Below are positions 43,718 through 52,900 of a stretch of DNA of 64,000 bases, one piece after another. A program made the translations under genes and the position numbers. Location of the stretch: the NCBI GenBank assembly GCA_016709865.1, contig JADJLX010000002.1:248001-312000 (forward strand), written 5' to 3'. The stretch is from Bacteroidales bacterium. Lineage in GTDB: Bacteria > Bacteroidota > Bacteroidia > Bacteroidales > VadinHA17. Under the pieces are notes generated by a model that had not been told where the DNA came from, searched no databases, and was given only the letters and a program-made list of their open reading frames with translations. Within the stretch, counting starts at the first letter, position 1, and every line of letters begins with the position of its first letter.

Positions 43718-45880
43718 CTATTCCACAATCTTCATTTCGTTCAGTAAATACCCGGCACCGGCGAATTTGTCGATTATAAAAAGGGCATATCTTATATCTA
43801 GACTTATATTACGACTCTGATCGGGATTGAAAGCCATGTCGCTTGCAACGCCTTCCCATGCCCTGTCGAAGTTGACGCCTATAAGCTGACCATCGGCATT
43901 CAGCACAGGACTGCCTGAGTTTCCACCGGTAGTATGATTATTTGCAATAAAGCATACAGGCACCTCTCCATCCTGGGTATAACGGCCAAAATCTTTCTTT
44001 GCATAAAGCTCCTTCAGCTTATCAGGGACATCATAGTCGAATATTTCAGGGTTATCTTTTTCAATAATACCTTTGAGTGTTGTGTAATGAGTATAGTAAA
44101 CTGCATCTTTTGACTTATAACCACCCACCTGTCCAAATGTAACTCTCAGGGTAAAGTTTGCGTCAGGATAAAAAATTCTTTCCTTATCAAATTCCATCTG
44201 AGCAGTCATATAAAGCTTATTAAGCTTCTGAATTTCAGCATTAAGCCGGGCCAGTTCACCTCTGACATTCTTTGACATAAAATCAGTTACTCCCATCGCC
44301 AGAACATAAAACTGATCCTTTTTCACCTTAGCTACAGATGATTTATTGAAAGCTTTAACGAATGAGATGAATTTTGCCTCATCAGCAAAAACTGATTTTG
44401 AATAAAGCTCTTCAGTTGCAGCCTCAAAATCGCCTTTGCATGAATTTCTGAGTTTGACATATTCAGGAATAAGCCATTTCTGGCCAAGGGTTTCACCGTA
44501 CATCTTCATTACTGCAACAAATATTTTTTTGTCGGTATTCATATTGTAATCCTTGAAGAAGTCTTTAGCTGAAGTCAACAGGTTAGTTTTAGCTGCATTT
44601 ACAATTTCTTCAGAAGAGTTATTCTCAATGATATCAGATAATACTTTTATACTCCGCGCCATGCTGATAACTTCAGCCCCGCTAAAAACCTCATTAGTAT
44701 AATTGTTCACAAGAGTATATTCCTTCATCGCATCATAAAGATCCTTATACGATGGAAGTATCATACCATATTTTGCACTTCTGGAAGCATCTTCTTCAAC
44801 CCATTTGGCAAATTTTGTCTCGTAATCTTTCTTTGTTTCAATAGTATTCATTTTATCAAGCCCCATAATTTCCCCCTGCCATTTCTTCCATGAATTGGCA
44901 ATACCCGATTTCTTAGCAGAATACTGAATCCTGATTAGCGGATCTGTATTCATGGCTGCTTCCATAATCTCAATCTTTTTGGTTCTTATGTCAATAATTT
45001 TTGGATTAATAAAGTTCTTCACCATATCAATATGATACGAAGGCACATATTGAGAAGTTGAACCCGGATATCCAAAGACCATTGTAAAGTCACCTTCCTT
45101 AACACCTTTTATTGAAATGGGGAAAAAATATGCTGGTTTATATGGCACGTTTTCATTTGAATAATCAGCTGGCTGGTTATTCTTGTTGGCATATATTCTG
45201 AAAATTGAAAAGTCACCGGTATGACGCGGCCAGATCCAGTTATCTGTCTCCCCTCCGAATTTACCTATTGCAGATGGTGGAGCACCAACAAGCCGGATAT
45301 CTCTAAATGTCTCATTTACGAACAAAAAATACTGGTTTCCCATATAAAATGGCGTTATTCTGGCCCTGTAACCGGTACCTTCCACTGCTTTCTTCTGGAT
45401 CTCCGATATGTTTTTGTTTATCAGGTTTTCGCGCTCAGTCTGGTCCATAGCATCAGTCACACCGTTTAATACTGAAGTTGTTACATCCTCCATTCTCTTC
45501 AGAATAGTCACAGTTAATCCGGGATTGGTAAGTTCTTCTTTCCGCGACATAGCCCAGAAGCCGTTCCTGAGATAATCATTTTCAAGACTGGAGTGTTCCT
45601 GGATCTGCCCATAACCGCAATGATGATTAGTAATAAGAAGCCCTTCTCCCGATATTATCTCGCCTGTACAGCCACCGCCGAAAATCAGTACAGCATCTTT
45701 CATACAGGCTTTGTTCACACTGTAAATATCCTCTGCCGATAGTTTAAATCCCTTTTCCTGCATGAGTTTTATATTGTACTTTTCGATCAGGATAGGGATC
45801 CACATTCCTTCATCGGCTCTCAAGCCTGCATTTATAAATACACCAAAAAATAACAGGGCAACCACAAGTCTGTTTCTCAT
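43718..45880 (-). CDS. dpp11: S46-family dipeptidyl-peptidase 11 (Asp/Glu-specific)
   Basis: 720 residues with a signal peptide (about 1-22). The serine protease triad is present: His in TNHHCGY (86-87), Asp in WPRHTGDFSIFR (about 223) and Ser655 in TTGGNSGSPVL. Arg673 (VNFDRAWEG) is at exactly the number that, as I recall, gives Porphyromonas gingivalis DPP11 its preference for Asp or Glu at P1; DPP7 has Gly there. It cuts dipeptides from the N-terminus in the periplasm, feeding amino-acid fermentation. It is flanked on both sides by ctctgtg-type repeats. Confidence 0.92.
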   Translation of the reverse strand: MRNRLVVALLFFGVFINAGLRADEGMWIPILIEKYNIKLMQEKGFKLSAEDIYSVNKACMKDAVLIFGGGCTGEIISGEGLLITNHHCGYGQIQEHSSLENDYLRNGFWAMSRKEELTNPGLTVTILKRMEDVTTSVLNGVTDAMDQTERENLINKNISEIQKKAVEGTGYRARITPFYMGNQYFLFVNETFRDIRLVGAPPSAIGKFGGETDNWIWPRHTGDFSIFRIYANKNNQPADYSNENVPYKPAYFFPISIKGVKEGDFTMVFGYPGSTSQYVPSYHIDMVKNFINPKIIDIRTKKIEIMEAAMNTDPLIRIQYSAKKSGIANSWKKWQGEIMGLDKMNTIETKKDYETKFAKWVEEDASRSAKYGMILPSYKDLYDAMKEYTLVNNYTNEVFSGAEVISMARSIKVLSDIIENNSSEEIVNAAKTNLLTSAKDFFKDYNMNTDKKIFVAVMKMYGETLGQKWLIPEYVKLRNSCKGDFEAATEELYSKSVFADEAKFISFVKAFNKSSVAKVKKDQFYVLAMGVTDFMSKNVRGELARLNAEIQKLNKLYMTAQMEFDKERIFYPDANFTLRVTFGQVGGYKSKDAVYYTHYTTLKGIIEKDNPEIFDYDVPDKLKELYAKKDFGRYTQDGEVPVCFIANNHTTGGNSGSPVLNADGQLIGVNFDRAWEGVASDMAFNPDQSRNISLDIRYALFIIDKFAGAGYLLNEMKIVE

Positions 45881-45921
45881 ATTTTCTACTTTTATTTTTG
45901 TTTACATTTGCTTTAAGAACT

Positions 45922-46015
45922 GTCACAGAGAGACACAGAGAAGCCACAGAGCGACACTGAGAAAAGTCAAATGCCTCTGTGTAACTCTGTGTATCCTCTG
46001 TGTAACTCTGTGTAA
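45922..46015. repeat. cacagag/ctctgtg repeat with inverted halves
   Basis: Units cacagag on the left (about four) face units ctctgtgta on the right (four), able to fold into a long hairpin. Same repeat family as 43608-43708, so the DPP11 gene is bracketed. Confidence 0.92.
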
Positions 46016-46028
46016 GATTTTCATTCAA

Positions 46029-46616
46029 TTATCTTAAGAAATTTTTTAATTCTGTATATAGTCTTTGTACCGGCAGTCCCACAACATTGAAATAAGATCC
46101 TTCGATCCTGCTGCATGCTGTTATTCCAATCCATTCCTGAATGCCATAGGCTCCTGCCTTATCGTATGGTTTACATTTTTCGATATAATAGTTAATATCC
46201 TCATCAGTTAGTATTTCAAAAGTAACTTTAGTGGAATCAGAAAAAGTCACTTCCTTATTCTTCGAAAATAAAGATACCCCTGTTATTACCTCATGTGTAT
46301 TGCCTGAAATTTCCTTCAGAATTCTTACAGCATCCTGCTTATCAACTGGCTTTCCAAGGACCATATTATTGCACCACACAATTGTATCTGCAGTAATTAC
46401 AATCTCATTATCAGCTATTTCACTCCTGAAAGAGACTGCTTTTGAATGTGCCACAAACCTCGCAATTTCCTCTCCGTTAAGACCTTCCGGAAAAGTCTCC
46501 TCGTATTCCCTTATAACAGTATCAAACTTAAGTCCCAGTTCCTTTAAAAGCTGTTGCCTTCGCGGAGATCGAGAAGCAAGTATTATTCTGTATGGTTTAA
46601 GGAGATCAGTAAGCAT
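46029..46616 (-). CDS. maf: Maf-family nucleoside triphosphate pyrophosphatase
   Basis: 195 residues with the Maf signature ILASRSPRRQQLLKELGL (12-29) and VITADTIVW. Maf proteins hydrolyse non-canonical or modified nucleotides such as dTTP/UTP derivatives to monophosphates. Last gene of a four-gene set DUF2520-KdsC-UbiA-Maf; its start lies two bases after the UbiA-type stop, which supports co-translation. Confidence 0.93.
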   Translation of the reverse strand: MLTDLLKPYRIILASRSPRRQQLLKELGLKFDTVIREYEETFPEGLNGEEIARFVAHSKAVSFRSEIADNEIVITADTIVWCNNMVLGKPVDKQDAVRILKEISGNTHEVITGVSLFSKNKEVTFSDSTKVTFEILTDEDINYYIEKCKPYDKAGAYGIQEWIGITACSRIEGSYFNVVGLPVQRLYTELKNFLR

Positions 46617-46618
46617 AA

Positions 46619-47602
46619 TTAAACGAGATTCCAGGTAAGGATTACTTTAACAACAACTGAGTAAAGTATCCCGGTCAGCATTACTATTTTCATGAAACTG
46701 CTGGCACTGTGAAGCTGTTTCCTGTTCTGACTTTTAAGCACCTTGTAAATTACAAAAAACAATGGTACAACTATGCCGGCATTGAGGTAGATAAGTGTTA
46801 TTTTGTCATTAATAAAGAAAAACCAGGTAAGGTACAGCAGTATGATAGTCAGCACAATAAGACCTATTGAAACAATTTTTGATGTCAGAATACCGAGAAC
46901 AACCGGTACAGTATTCCTGCCATAAGCAATATCACCTTCAAAATCCTCGATATCCTTAATTATTTCGCGTGTAAGTGTTGTAAGAAATGCGAATAGAGCA
47001 AATCCTCCCACCCAATAAAAAATTATGTTTATCTCAGGAACGCTGTTAGCATGAACAGCATAATAGCGATATAAAGCAGGCCATTCGTAGAACACAACGA
47101 GAAGGGGAACCATTGCTGTTAAAATTGCTACTATTATGTTCCCTATAAGGAATTGCCGTTTATAACTTGCCGAATAAAAGTAAAGAAGTCCTGAAACAAT
47201 CAGGAATAAGGCTCCCATCATTATATAACCTGCTTTCCAGGAGATATAAAAGCCTGCAGCTACGCCTATTATATTAAAAATGTTATGATACATCATCGCC
47301 ATGCGGCGAGGGATCTTTGTCCCTACAATTACTTTACCTTTATTTATAAGGTCGGTTTTTATATCAAAATAATCATTTATAACATATCCTCCGGCGGTAA
47401 TAAAGAGAGTAGCTGCAACAAGAAGTAAAAAGTCATACCAGGGGAACTTAAGTGTAACGGGTACCTCCTCTCCGCTTCCCTGTGCCAGTACAACTCCTAT
47501 TTTTCCAAGCAGGGGAGCAATAACGGCATACCTCATAAGTACCATAGTAAGTACAACTATAAGCAGGTTCTGCCATCTTATCAGTCTAAGAAACTCTTTC
47601 AT
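46619..47602 (-). CDS. UbiA-family prenyltransferase, likely geranylgeranylglycerol-phosphate geranylgeranyltransferase
   Basis: 327 residues, about eight membrane helices, with the two UbiA aspartate motifs NDYFDIKTD and DIEDFEGD. In Bacteroidota, genes in this position are usually named geranylgeranylglycerol-phosphate geranylgeranyltransferase because of similarity to the archaeal lipid enzyme. The true prenyl acceptor in bacteria is unsettled. It is three bases from the KdsC-like gene and two from maf, so they form one operon. Confidence 0.88.
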   Translation of the reverse strand: MKEFLRLIRWQNLLIVVLTMVLMRYAVIAPLLGKIGVVLAQGSGEEVPVTLKFPWYDFLLLVAATLFITAGGYVINDYFDIKTDLINKGKVIVGTKIPRRMAMMYHNIFNIIGVAAGFYISWKAGYIMMGALFLIVSGLLYFYSASYKRQFLIGNIIVAILTAMVPLLVVFYEWPALYRYYAVHANSVPEINIIFYWVGGFALFAFLTTLTREIIKDIEDFEGDIAYGRNTVPVVLGILTSKIVSIGLIVLTIILLYLTWFFFINDKITLIYLNAGIVVPLFFVIYKVLKSQNRKQLHSASSFMKIVMLTGILYSVVVKVILTWNLV

Positions 47603-47605
47603 AAC

Positions 47606-48127
47606 TTACCAGGTAAATGCATCTGAATCCATCCAGTTGTTGTTTAATCTGAGAACCTGTTCGATGACGTCCCTTACACATCCTTCACCGCCTTTCTTAT
47701 CTGATATATATGAGGCTACCTGTTTAATCTCGCTGTCGGCATCTGCAGGACAAACAGGCACACCAGCCACTTTCATCACCTCAAAATCGGGGATATCATC
47801 ACCCATGAACAAAACATCAGATTTGTCCAGATTATGCTTTTCAAGAAAATTGTTGAAATGATCAAGTTTTGACCGGCTGTTAAGATAAATGTCCTTAACC
47901 CCCAGTATTTTGAGTCTCTTCTGGTACTCTTTTGAACTGCTGCCGGAGATCACTCCGATTTTATAACCTTTCTTAACAGCTAACTGAAGGGCATATCCGT
48001 CCCGAAGGTTAACTGTCCGGTTTGGAACTCCAAATGAATTCAATGTAATCGTCTGAAGTGACAGGACTCCGTCAATATCAAAAACAAACGCTTTTACTCT
48101 TACTAGGTCCTCTTTAAAATTTGCCAT
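47606..48127 (-). CDS. KdsC-like HAD phosphatase
   Basis: 173 residues, HAD subfamily IIIA without a cap. The nucleophile motif is DIDGVLS (17-23), followed by GVISGSSS and MGDDIPDFEVM, the usual KDO-8-phosphate phosphatase order. It would make KDO for lipopolysaccharide, but other KDO genes are not in the window. Four-base-scale spacing ties it to the UbiA gene. A ctgggt-type repeat precedes its start. Confidence 0.88.
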   Translation of the reverse strand: MANFKEDLVRVKAFVFDIDGVLSLQTITLNSFGVPNRTVNLRDGYALQLAVKKGYKIGVISGSSSKEYQKRLKILGVKDIYLNSRSKLDHFNNFLEKHNLDKSDVLFMGDDIPDFEVMKVAGVPVCPADADSEIKQVASYISDKKGGEGCVRDVIEQVLRLNNNWMDSDAFTW

Positions 48128-48129
48128 GG

Positions 48130-48220
48130 CTCTGGGTGCTGGGTGCTGGGTTCTGGGTGCTTGGTGCTGGGTTCTGGGACATTGGATTTACCTAGCACCT
48201 AGTAACCAGTACCCAGCAAC
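48130..48220. repeat. gctgggt tandem repeat with inverted complement
   Basis: Six units of gctgggt/ttctggg (48130-48178) and complementary units such as acccagc (to 48220), able to pair. It splits the DUF2520 gene from the downstream KdsC gene. Confidence 0.92.
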
Positions 48221-48230
48221 TTTTTCATTT

Positions 48231-49022
48231 TTACTTTTGTCTTTTATCTTTATAATAACCAATTATTGAATCCGTAACCTCACCATATAATCTCTGAAGT
48301 TCAGGTGAGAAAGATAGTAATTCCAAATGTTTTTCGATAGTACTAATATCATTTCGTGATGCAGGTCCTGTCTGTGAATTTTTAGGACCAACCTCCATAG
48401 CTTTGGCAATTGTTTCAGCCAGCAGAGGTTTAAATAAATCAAGCGAATAGCCTGCCTTTACAGCTACCTCTTCACCCTGGGTGAGCATATAGTTTGTAAA
48501 ATTACAAATGAAAACAGCTGCCAGATGGATCATCCTTCTGTGCTCACTGTCAACATAATGCACTTCTCCTCCTAATGATTCTGCAAGACTTTTCAAATTC
48601 TGTAAGATATTCTCATCAGCAGACTCAAGCAGGAACGGAAGTTTTTTGAAAACCACATCTCTTTCCCTGGTAAATGTCTGCAAAGGATAAAAGATACCTG
48701 TCCTTTTAATATGTCCGGGAAATATATCAAGTCCTGTACTGCCTCCTGTGTGGACAACAATGGTGTCGGGACTGCATTTAAGTGTATTTAATACACTTTT
48801 AATTCTCTGATCGGGAACAGCGACAATAATTATGTCGGTAGTATCAGGATATACAAGTTCTGCAGACCACGATGCATTACACTTTTCAGCAAGGGAACTA
48901 CTGCTTTTTTCAGATTCCGATACAATAAGATCTATGGTATGGCCCGCCTTATAAAACTCTTTACATAAAGCTGATGCAACTTTCCCTGCACCTGCAAAAG
49001 ATATGCGCTGATGATACATCAA
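48231..49022 (-). CDS. Rossmann-fold DUF2520 protein
   Basis: 263 residues. An N-terminal NAD(P)-binding fold with SFAGAGKVASALCKEF (8-23) and IIIVAVPDQRI, followed by the all-helical DUF2520 domain (about 135-255), as in ketopantoate/6-phosphogluconate dehydrogenase relatives. The substrate is unknown. In Bacteroidota it is regularly encoded next to kdsC-, ubiA- and maf-like genes, as here. Two ATG codons in a row at 49022 and 49019; either may serve. Confidence 0.88.
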   Translation of the reverse strand: MMYHQRISFAGAGKVASALCKEFYKAGHTIDLIVSESEKSSSSLAEKCNASWSAELVYPDTTDIIIVAVPDQRIKSVLNTLKCSPDTIVVHTGGSTGLDIFPGHIKRTGIFYPLQTFTRERDVVFKKLPFLLESADENILQNLKSLAESLGGEVHYVDSEHRRMIHLAAVFICNFTNYMLTQGEEVAVKAGYSLDLFKPLLAETIAKAMEVGPKNSQTGPASRNDISTIEKHLELLSFSPELQRLYGEVTDSIIGYYKDKRQK

Positions 49023-49059
49023 TAAATTTTTCAGAAATATACAAAATTGCCCTAAGAAA

Positions 49060-49100
49060 TAAGAAAAGGGAGCCTTTTACAAGTACTCCCTTTATATTTT
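49060..49100. terminator. Probable bidirectional terminator
   Basis: Stem AAAGGGAG (49065-49072) and CTCCCTTT (49086-49093) with a 13-base loop; T-rich sequence follows on both strands (atatttttt on plus, ttttcttatttc on minus). It lies downstream of the small lipoprotein gene at 49117. Confidence 0.65.
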
Positions 49101-49116
49101 TTAACAGTTTACAGTA

Positions 49117-49521
49117 TTACTTCTTACCATAAAGATCAGAATAAACATCCGTAACCTTTATCATATATACCTTATAATACGACTGATATGAATAATTACT
49201 CTGCTGGTAAAGATAGCTGCATTCCCAGTAAACATTTCCAGTTACCATCAATTGGTCGCCTGACTTCGATTCAGCAAGCCTGGGGAACATCTCAGCGGGA
49301 TTGCAGAAGTTGTATGTTGCATAAGGGTTGTCGGAAGTGGAAAATGTAATACTCCCCCCCCCATCAGTCCAATAAACGGTTGCCTGAGCCCTATCCAGAG
49401 TGTAAAGAACATCTCCGTCACAACCGCATTTAGCCTGCTTTTTGCATCCCTGGTATGAAACAACAGGAGTTAAAATTATCAGTACAACAAAGAATTTTCT
49501 TATCAGGCGTCCTATCATCAC
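49117..49521 (-). CDS. Small hypothetical lipoprotein with a nine-G coding tract
   Basis: 134 residues. The signal peptide IRKFFVVLIILTPVVSYQGC ends in a lipobox-like YQGC; the mature part is Cys-, Tyr- and Ser-rich (KCGCDGDVLY, SYLYQQSNYSYQSYYKVY). Domain unknown. Codons for GGG in TDGGGS come from nine consecutive G on the coding strand (plus-strand C run 49354-49362), so slippage would shift the frame near residue 55. A terminator follows. Confidence 0.7.
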   Translation of the reverse strand: MMIGRLIRKFFVVLIILTPVVSYQGCKKQAKCGCDGDVLYTLDRAQATVYWTDGGGSITFSTSDNPYATYNFCNPAEMFPRLAESKSGDQLMVTGNVYWECSYLYQQSNYSYQSYYKVYMIKVTDVYSDLYGKK

Positions 49522-49573
49522 AATTATTTCTTATTCATTTTCCAGTATTAAACGCACAAAGCAAACTTTTATT

Positions 49574-49891
49574 TCATGCCTGGGCTGTAGGGCCGCCAAA
49601 AGTTAATGGCATGGCCGGCCCGGAACCTTTTACTTCCTTGATGATTCCATGAACAGATTCATACTTACCAATATTATCCTGAAGTGCCGCAACAAGTCTT
49701 TTTGCATGTTCCGGTGTCAGAATTATTCTTGATTTAACCTGTGCTTTAGGAATACCAGGCATAATCCTGACAAAATCAATTACAAATTCAGAAGCAGAAT
49801 GAGTAATCACAGCCAGGTTTGAATATGTTCCCTGTGCTACTTCCTCATTCAGCTCAATACTGATCTGGTTTGGATTCTTTGGATCTGTCAT
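49574..49891 (-). CDS. DUF3467 protein
   Basis: 105 residues matching DUF3467: ISIELNEEVAQGTYSNLAVITHS then FVIDFVRIMPG and ILTPEHAKRLVAALQDNI. It is a small cytoplasmic protein of unknown role, found directly downstream of rpoC in Bacteroidota, here 16 bases after it. The position suggests a link to transcription or simply shared expression. Confidence 0.92.
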   Translation of the reverse strand: MTDPKNPNQISIELNEEVAQGTYSNLAVITHSASEFVIDFVRIMPGIPKAQVKSRIILTPEHAKRLVAALQDNIGKYESVHGIIKEVKGSGPAMPLTFGGPTAQA

Positions 49892-49907
49892 GGCAAAAAT
49901 ATTTAAC

Positions 49908-52900
49908 TTACTTTGCTTGAGCCTCAGCTTCCTGATCTACACCAACAAGGTTCTCATACTCCTCGAGTGAACCGACTATTATGCCATTATACTGGCGCTG
50001 TCCTGTTCCTGCAGGTATAAGGTGACCAACGATTACGTTCTCCTTGAGACCTTCAAGTCTGTCGATCTTACCAAGGATTGCTGCCTCGTTAAGTACTTTT
50101 GTTGTCTCCTGGAATGAAGCTGCAGAGAAGAAACTCTTTGTCTGCAGAGAAGCCCTTGTAATACCCTGAAGAACCTGGCTCGAAGTTGCAGGAATTGCAT
50201 CCCTCGCTTCAACAGTCTTAAGGTCGCGGCGTTTCAGTACAGAATTGTCGTCTCTAAGTTTACGGGCTGAGATGATCATACCAGGACGCAGTGTCTGTGA
50301 ATCACCTGAATCGATGATTACTTTCTTACCGTAGATCCAGTCATTCTCATCCATGAACTCAAGCTTGTCAACAACCTGACGCTCAAGGAATTTTGTATCA
50401 CCCGGATCAACTATCTCGACCTTGCGCATCATCTGACGGACAATAATCTCAAAATGTTTATCGTTGATCTTAACACCCTGTAAACGATACACTTCCTGTA
50501 TTTCATTTACAATATATTCCTGTACTTTTGTTGGTCCTTTGATAGCAAGGATATCCGATGGAGTTATGGCACCGTCTGAAAGCGGAATACCTGCCTTAAC
50601 ATAATCGTTCTCCTGTACAAGTATCTGTTTTGAAAGCGGAACAAGGTATTTCTTTGTCTCCTCAGTTTTTGATTTGATTGTGATTTCCCTGTTACCTCTC
50701 TTTATTTTACCGAATGTTACCTCACCATCAATCTCTGAAACGATTGCGGGGTTGGACGGGTTACGTGCTTCAAATAATTCAGTAACACGCGGCAGACCAC
50801 CGGTGATGTCACCTGATTTACCAACAGCACGCGGGATCTTGGCAAGAACTTCTCCGGCCTCAACCATCTTGTCAGTATCAACAACAAGGTGAGATCCTAC
50901 AGGAAGGTTGTAAACCCTTAGCTCATCGCCCTTCGGTCCTAAGATCTTGATAGCCGGGTTCTTAGTCTTGTCCCTGCTTTCAATGATTACTTTTTCCTTA
51001 AATCCTGTCTGCTCATCTGATTCTTCACGGAAAGTAATACCTTCTATGAGGTAGTCATAGCCGATCTTACCGCTGAGTTCTGAAATGATTACAGCGTTAA
51101 ACGGATCCCATTCGCATATTAGTTTACCCTTTTCAATTTCCTGTCCAGGCTTGATATAAAGCTTGGAACCGTAAGGAATTGTATGTGTTGTAAGAGCAAT
51201 ACCGGTCTTCTTGTCGACAATTCTTAGTTCTGCCAGACGACCGATAACTATATCTATATCACCTTTTTCAACATCTTTCTTAGGTACTGTTCTTATCTCT
51301 TCAATCTCAGCAATACCGCCATAACGGGCAACAAGTCTCGATTCGGTAGTAATGTTCGATGCGGTACCTCCAACGTGGAATGTACGCAGAGTAAGCTGTG
51401 TACCAGGCTCACCGATACTCTGTGCGGCAATTACACCAACTGCCTCACCTTTCTGTACCATACGTCCGTTTGCCAGGTTACGGCCATAACATTTGGCGCA
51501 TACTCCTTTTTTCGATTCGCATGTAAGCACTGAACGGATCTCAACCTGCTCAATTGGTGAATCTTCAATTTTTCTTGCAAGATCTTCAGTAAGTTCCTGA
51601 CCGGATTCAACAATAAGATCACCTGTAAGCGGATGATAAACATTGTGAACAGTTGTACGTCCGAGAACCCTTTCGTACAGTGATTCAACAACTTCCTCAT
51701 TCTTCTTGATTGCAGTTGCAATAAGACCTCTGAGTGTTCCGCAGTCTTCTTCGTTAATAATAACGTCCTGAGAAACGTCAACCAGACGACGTGTAAGGTA
51801 ACCGGCGTCAGCTGTCTTAAGAGCTGTATCGGCAAGACCTTTACGTGCACCGTGAGTTGAAATGAAGTACTCAAGAACCGAAAGACCTTCTTTAAAGTTA
51901 GAAAGAATCGGGTTTTCGATGATCTCAGAACCTGTTGATCCTGATTTCTGAGGCTTGGCCATAAGACCCCTCATACCAGAGAGCTGACGTATCTGCTCTT
52001 TTGATCCCCTTGCACCTGAGTCGAGCATCATGTAAACAGAGTTGAAACCCTGCTTATCGTTCGACAGCTGTTTCATCAGTGTCTGGGTAAGTCTTGCATT
52101 TACGTGTGTCCATATATCGATAATCTGATTGTATCTTTCGTTATTGGTAATGAATCCCATGCTGTAGTTATTCAATACCTCTTCAACCTGCTCATACCCT
52201 TCGTTAACAAATTTTGTCTTCTCTTCAGGTATAATAACATCGTCGAGGTTGAATGACAAGCCTCCTTTGAAAGCTGCATAGAATCCAAGATTTTTAATTG
52301 CATCGAGGAAATCGGCAGTTTTAGCAGTACCGGCCATCTTAAGTACCCGTCCGATAATATCCCTTAATGATTTTTTAGTAAGGATCTCGTTAATGTAACC
52401 AACCTCACGCGGAACATATTGGTTAAAAATAACTCTACCAACAGTTGTTTCAATAAGGTGGTTCACAAATTCGCCATCAACCCTGTCATTAACTTTAACC
52501 TTAATAACAGCGTGAAGATCGATCTGACCCTCATTATATGCTATATTAACTTCTTCAGGTGAATAGAAAGTCAGTCCTTCGCCCCTTACCTTCTCGGTTT
52601 CGGTACTCTTCTTCCCTTTTGTTATATAATAGAGACCAAGAACCATGTCCTGTGAAGGAACAGTAATAGGTGCACCATTAGCAGGGTTAAGAATATTGTG
52701 AGAAGCAAGCATAAGCATCTGAGCTTCAAGTACTGCACCGTTGCCAAGAGGAAGGTGAACAGCCATCTGGTCACCGTCGAAGTCAGCGTTGAAAGCTGTA
52801 CAAACGAGAGGGTGAAGCTGGATAGCCTTTCCTTCAATAAGTTTTGGCTGGAATGCCTGAATACCAAGCCTGTGCAATGTAGGAGCTCGGTTAAGCAGAA

